Shown here one piece after another: positions 56,911-64,000 of a stretch of 64,000 nt of DNA. Position 1 is the stretch's first letter. Each line of letters opens with the position of its first letter. The notes below the pieces were generated by a model. That model did not search any database. It was not told the DNA's origin and saw only the letters and a program-made list of their open reading frames with translations. The DNA comes from Morella rubra (lineage: Eukaryota; Streptophyta; Magnoliopsida; Fagales; Myricaceae). A program made the translations under genes and the position numbers. The DNA lies in contig CM025855.1 of NCBI GenBank assembly GCA_003952965.2, positions 26,331,613-26,395,612 of the forward strand, in the 5' to 3' direction.

Positions 56911-58923
56911 TTCAAGAGCTGTGATTTCAGCTCTCATAGCCTCCCTCCATTCAAGTAATTTTACTGCCTCATGAAAGAATCTAGGTTCTATATGACCAGA
57001 AACAGCAAATGTAAAAGCATGATGGAGAGGAGATAATTTGGAATAAGAAATAGACGAAGAGAGAGGGTATAAGGGTGAAGAAAAATTAGGACCTATATCC
57101 GAGACCTGATCTGAGTTGCTGGAAGTATTTTGAGCTAGTTGACAGTGATATTCCTGCAGATAAGCAGACTTTCATTTGATTCTAGACGACCTGCAAGGAA
57201 CCAATGATAATGCAGAAATATCTGGCATAGCAGTGGTAGGAACTGCAGGAACAAAAAAAGTAGCAGAAATGTCTTCATGTGAAGAAAGATTTGAAATAGG
57301 TGAAGACTGTTCTGTAGAAACAAGGGAAGAATTATTGAAAGAGACAGAAGAATCATTCGTATTTGGAGGAACTTGTGAAGGGTGATTTGTAGTGTAAAAG
57401 ATGTGGAGAATCATTCAAAATGGGATCAGGAAATTGAGGAAAAATAAGGTGCTGAAATGAAGCAGGAGAAGTTGAAGTTGGTAAACCAGAAGTAGAATTA
57501 TGAAAGGGAAAATTTTCTTCATGAAAAACGACATGTCTAGAGATAATAACATGTCGAGTAGCAGGATCAGAAAGTTTAAAACCTTTGAATCCTGGAGGGT
57601 ATCCAAGAAAAATACAAGGTATGGCTCTTGGCTGGAATTTGTTTGGAGTATGAGGATGAGTAGAAGCATATGCTAGGCAGCCAAAGATTATAAACAAGTC
57701 ATAATTGGGTTGTTGTTTAAAGAGAATTTCAAAAGGGGAATGATTTTGAAGGATAGGTGTAGGAAGTCTATTGATGGTGTGCACGGCAGTGACAATACAA
57801 TCACTCCAGAAATGAATAGGTACATGAGCTTGAAACCTTAAGGACCTAGCTACATTTAGGATATGTTGGTGTTTTCTTTCAACGATTGAATTTTGTTGAG
57901 GTGTATAGACACAGCTCCTTTGATGTAGGATGCCTTTGAGGTTAAATAAATTACACATATTAAACTCTAAACCCTGATCAGAACGAAGTGTCTTGACTGA
58001 AGTATTGAATTGATTTCCAACCATGTGACAAAAATTTTGAATATGTTGTCTGGTTTCATAAAAATTTTGAAGTATTGAACGGAGGCACTGTCCTGAGTAA
58101 GTGTAGCAAAGTTTTTCCTTGTATGAAAGACTAATGGACCATTTGATTGCGTGAATCTTTCACGTAAGTCCCTCCAAATGTGTCTAGCAGAGTCAATGTA
58201 CATCACGAAAGTTGCAATATCCTTGGATATAGAATTGAATAACCAGGATGTAACCATCATGTTACACCGAGACCAGGAGTAGTAAGAATCATGAGTCGGA
58301 TCTGGCTTCAAGATTGAACCATCAACAAAACCTAGTTTGTTCTTGATGGTGAGGGCCATAGTCATTGAACGATTCCAGCTGGAATAATTATGAGTTCCAA
58401 GGAGAGGTTGTGATACTAAAATCGCACGAGGATTCTCGGCATGATGCATGTATAAGGGATTAGAAGATGTTTCATTCATAGAATCAGAGAAGGAATTTCG
58501 ATAAGCAGGATTTGGTTGATCCTGAAACAGAGGAGGATAGAATAAAGGAGGAGGTTGAAACGGAGGAGGAGGTTGAACCGAAGGTTGAATTGGAGGAGAA
58601 GATTGAATCAAAGGAAAAGATTGAATTGGAGGTTGAACTGGAGATTGAATTGGAGGTTGAATTGAAGGAGAAGGAAGCTGATCATCATGTTCTTCCGATG
58701 AAGGCATGATTTGCACTTAGTTTATGAACAGAGAAAAATAGTTATGCGGAAGCTTTGGAAAAGTGCTCTGATACCATTTCATGAATTGTGAAATTAATAT
58801 CGTGACTTTCTGATTAACCAATGAATAGTTTATATACAACGAAATGAAGAATAACTGACTAACTATCATAACTAACAAGTAACAGCTTTAACAGCTTGTA
58901 GTTATATCTAACTATCTCTAATA
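56911..58923 (-). mobile_element. Partial second copy of the outer Copia (5' half)
   Basis: Same parts as 53352-55320: part of integrase, gag and the 5' LTR (58777-58923), followed by AAGTC and the last chitinase codons. It lacks the 3' half and 3' LTR, so it arose by segmental duplication (or assembly), not by transposition. Gag is less disturbed here than in the first copy. Broken. Confidence 0.88.
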
Positions 58924-58928
58924 AAGTC

Positions 58929-59350
58929 TTTTGCCTAAACTGCTATACAGAAGCATGGTCCATGGATTAACTCTATAAACTAAATAAATCATGTTTAGCT
59001 ACGTACAATAAGGAGAGCTATACGTAATTGGAGATTTTCTTGTCCAATAAGAACTTTCTGATCACATATATCATAAATAAATTATAGCAGCTTGGCCAAA
59101 CTACGACTAAATTATATATTGATCTTCAGTTCATAATGTGTATTTCTTCATTTGACAGGCCAAAAACAACTTTATGCAAGTAAATATGAGAATTACAGGC
59201 CAAAAACCAACTTTGATAAGTCCATGGATTACCTCTACAAACTAAATAAAATCATGTTTAGCAACGTACAATAAGGAGAGCTATATGTAATTGGAGATTT
59301 TATTGTCAAATAGGAACTTTCTGATTACAGATCATAAATAAATTATTGCC
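58929..59350. other. Chitinase terminal codons and 3' flank, duplicate
   Basis: Starts with TTTTGCCTAA (last chitinase codons) and holds the doubled 3'-flank block. It ends at the shared junction with the truncated AAE. Confidence 0.8.
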
Positions 59351-61315
59351 GCCCTTCACGACGTTTTATTATTGCTAATTGCGTATCCAACTTTGACGAA
59401 TATTGCAATCTGGGTTCCCATGGTTCAATGGTGCTGCCCCAAGCGCCTCTGTCATATCATATCCATGGCTGACATTAAATCCTAGTTCCGTAACCTTCAT
59501 GGGGACCTGGGGTGCTGGTAGTGCACCAGTAATAAAAATGTCCACCATGGATGGTATTGGTACTGCCCTCTGTTCATCTGCTGGTGCGTCTGCGATTATG
59601 TTCAAAATGTTAGGTGCACCACACAAGTGAGTTACTTTGTGAATACCAATTGCGTTAAATATGAGTTTCGCTGAGATATCACTTCCAAGGAATACATTGG
59701 TGCCACCAAGAGCAGCCACTGCCCATGTAAAACACCACCTATTGCAGCGAAACATGTCAACAGTCCACAGAAACACTGACATTTGTCTCATGTCGCTGCG
59801 AAAAATTGCTGCCAGTGGATTGAGATGGGCGGCACTATGGCTAGATATTGCTCCTTTAGGAATCCCAGTTGAGCCAGAAGTATAATTGACAGATATAGGA
59901 TCACATTCATTTTCCGGTCTTATAGTCTCAAAATCTGTTTGTCCCGTTGCAAGAAGGCCGTTGTATTCCAGGGTACCTGCTGGGGTTTTTTTAAGAATTG
60001 AGGGGGATATCTGATCATTCTCTGCTATTAGAACAAGCTGGGGGGGCTTGCCCTTACTTTCTCGGGGTATGTATGCCTCGAGAACAACATCAACAAGGTC
60101 ACAGTGTATGAAAATGACTTTGGCCTCGAGCTGTTCTAGTAACAATGCCAACATGCTTGCGTCCAACTTGGTGTTAAGTGCAGAAAGAACTACCCCAAAT
60201 GCAGTTCATAGAGTGCTGGAACGTTTGATGCAAAAGCCGCAACCTACTCATAAAAGAAAAATCACAGAAACATGTCAACCATGGTCATACATTAGCATTA
60301 TCGGATGAGCCGGCAAAACCCCATGCCAAAGACATAAGGTACTCATCTGTACAAATAGATTCCCGTGGCTAAAATATATCGAATAATTAAGGAATAATGG
60401 CACCATGTTACACTGATCCTGACGAAGTCATCTCTGGCACCTAATTAACTGGCTAGATTTGCAGGGGTAAAGTAAAGATCCCTCTCCTTTTTGGAAGGAG
60501 CTAATTCAGGTGAAACTGATGACCACAAGCTGGCCAATCTAATAATTAAACGAGTCCTTCTAAGTCCAAAAGGTCAGGAAAAATAAACGAGACCAATAGA
60601 TTACTAAAAGGCATATTACCACATAGAAAGTGGTATTTGAGGGGTAGATCATTGAGTTGAATTTTAGGCTATGGTACAGGGCTTGACTGTGGAGGCCAGA
60701 GCCGTTTGGCGAGGAAGAACCATTTATTTTGGCTTTGTTTTCCTTCTGTGTGTTATTCTTATATGATTAAATAATATCATTACCAATAAGGTGCAGTTAA
60801 GAATAGAGATTACAAAATTTGCTGATAACTACACATATAAAAGTGTTACTTGATCGATTAGATCATGTGCTTTTCACTTAACTAGATACTAGATACCATA
60901 GGCATTTTAAACAGAACTGAATTAAAATGCAGAGATTATAACAGTAGCACGTAAAGAAGAAATTCAATTCCATTGAATTTTAATGTTTTATCTTGATTTT
61001 ACCATGAGAAACAGAATCTTGCTACAGTCCTATGAAAACCTAAATCGTTTGCATGTGCATAAGTATTCCATGAGAACTCATTGAACTTCTATTTAAGAGT
61101 CCCAAACTCCTTCTTTCCTTTGTGTATCTTCAAAAAAAAAATGATCGATTCAAAGCGTTCTATCATAACACGCATGGATTTAACTTGGAAAGGTGAACAA
61201 ATTATTTAGTCCTGCAAAAGATCCTCTGAAAGCCATGAGAATTGGAAGAATTATTCAGTAAAAGACAGTGCTGTATTTCAATGTATCCACTTCCAAGTGA
61301 TTGTTCAAACTTACA
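59351..61315 (-). pseudogene. Truncated AAE pseudogene, copy 4
   Basis: Exon-2 fragment at 59351-60243 ([11 protein letters not shown] intact, YDMTE), intron relic at 60244-61315. Exon 1 is lost because a LINE fragment begins at about 61316. A short deletion near 60190 removes the GVPMAGAV segment, so the exon is no longer in frame from its 5' end. About 260 codons remain open, but no start or C-terminal half exists. It shares the 3' breakpoint with copies 2 and 3. Confidence 0.88.
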
Positions 61316-62285
61316 AAGGGTGTGTCAACGTTGGTGCCAACGTTGGATAGGGGGAATCGGTCTTGGGTTTGGAGAGGTATCCAAAGGGTGTTACCGCAGG
61401 TGGCCCGTAATGCTTGTTTACTGCCTCAGAGGGGAAATAACGTGGACATTCGGTCTGCCCTCGGTAACCAACGGTGCAGAATTTCGTCCCTCTGTGGCGT
61501 GAGGGGAGCCATAACCATGTGGAGATCCAAGTGGTGCCTGATTTGATTTCGCAAGATAGTGGGCAATGGAATGAAGGGTACTTGGTGCATGAATTATTTG
61601 TGGAGGAGTCAGCTGCTGCAGTTTTAAGACTTTCTCTTCCCAATCCATTGTTGGCCAATCAATGGATTTGGGTCAAAGAACCATCTAGCGCTTTTTTGGT
61701 AAAATCGTTTTTGCAAGAGGAACAACAGAGACGTGCACCTTCTGTTATGCCTTTGGACAAGAAAACTTGGAGCTGTTTATGGAAACTGAAAATTCAAGAC
61801 CGTCTCAAACCGATGCTTTGGAAGGTGGCGGTGGGAGCTCTCAAGATGAGGGGTGCATTGGGACGAATATTACAGCGAGAAGATGAAGATCAGTTTCAAT
61901 GTCCTTTGTGTAAAGGAGCTCCGGAAGATACGGTTCATCTCATGGTTCATTGTAATCATGCTGCCACGATTTGGAGGGAATCCCCTTGGGCCATTAGGAT
62001 GGATCGCATTCCCTTGTCCTCTTCGGCTGATTTGATCAATGTTATTTTGGATGTGGAGCGCTTGCTGACTTTGGAACCACATGGTGTGAAGGCGTTTATT
62101 CTAAACGATGCTTTGGTTTTGGATGGTATGTGGCAAGCGAGGAATATGTCGGCACACCAACAGACTCCAATGATTGTGGCGGATCTCATTGCTGGCATTC
62201 AAAGGCATTATGTTAAGCATTCAAGTGCTTGGTTGGAGGTGGAGCGTAGTGATGGGAAGAAATGGAAGCCACCTCCGGTTGGTTG
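61316..62285 (+). mobile_element. LINE (plant L1-type) ORF2 C-terminal fragment
   Basis: Read-through protein similarity to the region after the reverse transcriptase of plant LINEs: SWVWRGIQRVLPQ, GNNVDIRSAL, then a zf-RVT domain (WKLKIQDRLKPMLWK, CPLCKGAPEDTVHLMVHC). It reaches the tryptophan-proline linker (KWKPPPVG) that precedes the RNase H domain. 5'-truncated, as is usual for LINEs. The first part is in a different frame from 61474-62285, so at least one frameshift is present. The 3' end is cut by the LTR at 62286, and the RNase H and poly(A) parts are probably beyond the right window edge. Confidence 0.85.
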
Positions 62286-63211
62286 TGAAAAATCCTGTTT
62301 AGACCCTAGTAACACTTAGACGGAGTGAATATGTGTTTTCCCTCTAATTAACAAATCAATAACAATTTTAAAACATGTTCTAAAATTGTTTAGCCTAGAT
62401 ATGCATAATAATCAACTCAATCAACAAATAGGCAGCGGAAAATTAAAACAAACTTCAATCACACAAAGAGACAAGGATTTTGATGACGAAGTGGAAAACT
62501 TTTAAAATACCATTCAAAGGAAAAACCACTCCGGGCTAGCAGCCACCTAAATCCACTAAGAAGAAAACCTTACAAACAGTGATTCAGACACGGGCAACCC
62601 CAGTTGCTTGACTCTGGCAACCCTGATGTAATAATCTAAACCTCCCTACTTAGACCCGCTCCGTGCGGCATTCCCTCAGACCTTTGAGGATCTTCTTATG
62701 GATTCTTCACGAACAAACCTTGTTCTTCAGCACGCCTTCAACACCATGAAGGTTACAGAGATATTTGGAGAAAGAATAGAGAAAAACTCATCAATGTTTG
62801 AAGCACAAATCTTCTCAAGTTTTTCTCTCAAGGAAGGAGGCACAAGTATGCTCAATGGAGGCCTCAATAAAACTTTAGGACGGCCTACCCCGAAACCTAG
62901 TAGGGTTTCCTAACATTTCAAAAAGAAATTCCAAAAATTTAGGAATTTTTGAAATTCGCCGGAAGTCGCTCGAGCGTGGGTCGAGCGCTGGTCAAACGCT
63001 ATGTGTTGTCTGTCAAACGCTCGTCAAACGCTGTGACTCTGTCTGCATTTTTTCAAAGGTCGCTCGAGCGCTTGTCAAACGCAGGTCAAACGTGATGAAG
63101 ACTTTGGACAGACCATCAACTCTAACTCTTGAACAAATGTGGAGACCAAATATACAACTCGATTAAGACATATTTTGACACGGAATTATGCCAATACAAA
63201 ATGCACTAACA
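62286..63211 (-). repeat. 3' LTR of a second SIRE-type Copia
   Basis: 926 bp, plus-strand TGAAAAATCC to GCACTAACA. It is followed at 63212 by AACTCCCCTTTTGGC, the complement of a polypurine tract, so this is the 3' LTR of a minus-strand element extending to the right. It is homologous over most of its length to the LTR at 4856-5933, though clearly diverged. Inserted in the LINE. Confidence 0.8.
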
Positions 63212-64000
63212 AACTCCCCTTTTGGCAATTCCGTGACAAAACCCACATATATAAAATAAACAAAACATAGATCTTTGCTAATCACTCAAGCAATGATCTA
63301 TTTACATGAATATCAACCCTATGACCTAAAAGACGTGTTCAAGAGTCTTTGAATCTGTTACCTAACAAACACAATCTCAAAGACCAAGTGAAAAACAGAG
63401 AGAACAAACAGATATATATATATAATTGAAGTTGCAAATGAAGTACAGAAACAAAACATTAGCTCCCCCTTAATCTATTCTCCCCCTTAGCCAGTTATTA
63501 TTAGCTCCCCCGTTATTATTAGCTCCCGTATAATCTATTCTCCCCCTTTTTGTCACGAATGGACAAAGGGAAACAAAATGCCAAAAATCAGCACAAAATC
63601 CATGGAACTAAGAAACATAACCAAAATTCTCAAGAGCAAGGAAAATCAATACAAGCTCATTGTATGATCATGGAAAATAATATTCATTGATTGTATGCCA
63701 CACGTCTCTAAACAATTTTAACATCAATAATTAAAAAATGAGAACTGCATACGTGTGTGAAATACGAAACACAACCAGAGAGGCTTAAGACCTTAATTTT
63801 GTGAGGGAGGTCAAAGCTATCCAAATGAAACCATGAGTGAAAAGAGAGACATATCACACCAGATGAAAGTCAAACCCAATGCCACTAGGACCTGAGTATG
63901 CAACTTTGTTGCTTGTTTTTCTCCCCCTAAATATTTTGCATCTTTTGGTTTTTTTTCTAGAATAGTAACAACTTCTTTTGAAGTAGAGATAATCTTTTGG
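63212..64000 (-). mobile_element. Internal 3' part of the second SIRE-type Copia
   Basis: Non-coding region upstream of the 3' LTR, with repeated CTCCCCC (polypurine complement) tracts near 63460-63560 and 63920, typical of the stretch after pol in SIRE-type elements. No reading frame was recognised before the window edge. Confidence 0.6.

Larger units (their letters stand above)
53352..60243. repeat. Tandem segmental duplication, unit about 3.6 kb
   Basis: 53352-56555 and 56911-60243 carry the same order: Copia integrase/gag, Copia 5' LTR, last chitinase codons and 3' flank, truncated AAE exon. Long stretches (for example 53352-54590 against 56911-58149) look identical base for base. Differences are clustered small deletions in the first copy (54600-54800, 55345, 56320-56380), not spread substitutions. 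Confidence 0.9.

Noticed and set aside
54909-58709. Glu/Val-rich repeat ORFs on the plus strand (two identical copies)
   Set aside because: Antisense of the Pro/Gln-rich gag leader of the outer Copia.
1-64000. An undescribed multi-gene biological system
   Set aside because: Apart from the AAE/chitinase/SOT relics, all coding signal belongs to known transposon families. Clustering is explained by tandem duplication, and no set of unknown intact genes was found.

Overview
This window is nuclear DNA from a eudicot plant, most likely a long-lived woody species. The evidence is a spliced plant acyl-activating-enzyme gene, class I (hevein + GH19) chitinase genes with plant GT/AG introns, plant cytosolic sulfotransferase relics, and a dense nested stack of Copia LTR retrotransposons, MULEs, hATs and a plant-type LINE. 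A Fagales-like tree is plausible, but the sequence alone does not prove it. No bacterial, organellar or viral genome segment was seen, and no CRISPR array.

The host content is a decaying tandem cluster. The ancestral unit appears to be [acyl-activating enzyme (AAE) on the minus strand - spacer - class I chitinase on the plus strand]. Unit 1 has a full-length, apparently intact AAE gene (6099-8873, two exons, 557 aa) and a chitinase pseudogene (17308-18640). Unit 2 has a gutted AAE copy (18801-20214) and a chitinase cut down to signal peptide plus hevein domain (35162-35350). Unit 3 has a chitinase (44860-55335) whose 302-codon frame is open except for two transposon insertions. Tail to tail with it is a truncated AAE (55738-56555), with a duplicate at 59351-61315. 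The three truncated AAE copies share one 3' breakpoint, so the truncated AAE/chitinase tail-to-tail junction existed before it was duplicated. Between units 2 and 3 lie four sulfotransferase (SOT) relics (35345-42805). Two of them share premature stops and therefore were duplicated after inactivation.

Mobile-element layout, left to right: a SIRE-type Copia (1-5933, minus, cut by the window edge) with a 521-bp MULE-type MITE inside; a non-autonomous LTR element (9826-13255) holding a 919-bp near-palindromic MULE-type foldback with a GC-rich core; a small TIR element holding a hAT, both sitting at the TATA box of chitinase 1 (16108-17238); a hAT (20812-27278) holding a Copia (20979-25560); a 6.2-kb MULE (27510-33732) carrying a GRF zinc-finger gene relic and a MULE N-terminal relic; a solo LTR (39261-40821); a MULE-type insertion in chitinase 3 (45733-46671); a Copia (47000-55320) with a second Copia nested in it (47191-51913); a LINE 3' fragment (61316-62285); and the 3' LTR of another SIRE-type Copia running off the right edge (62286-64000). 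Target-site duplications were read directly for most of these, which fixes their boundaries.

About 3.6 kb (53352-56555 and 56911-60243) is duplicated in tandem and nearly identical. The first copy and the junction carry clusters of small indels and shuffled fragments, which look more like an assembly fault than biology. I found no convincing previously undescribed system. The best leads are the secreted hevein-only ORFs made from broken chitinases, the tail-to-tail AAE/chitinase cluster, the GC-rich foldback element, and the MULE with GRF cargo.
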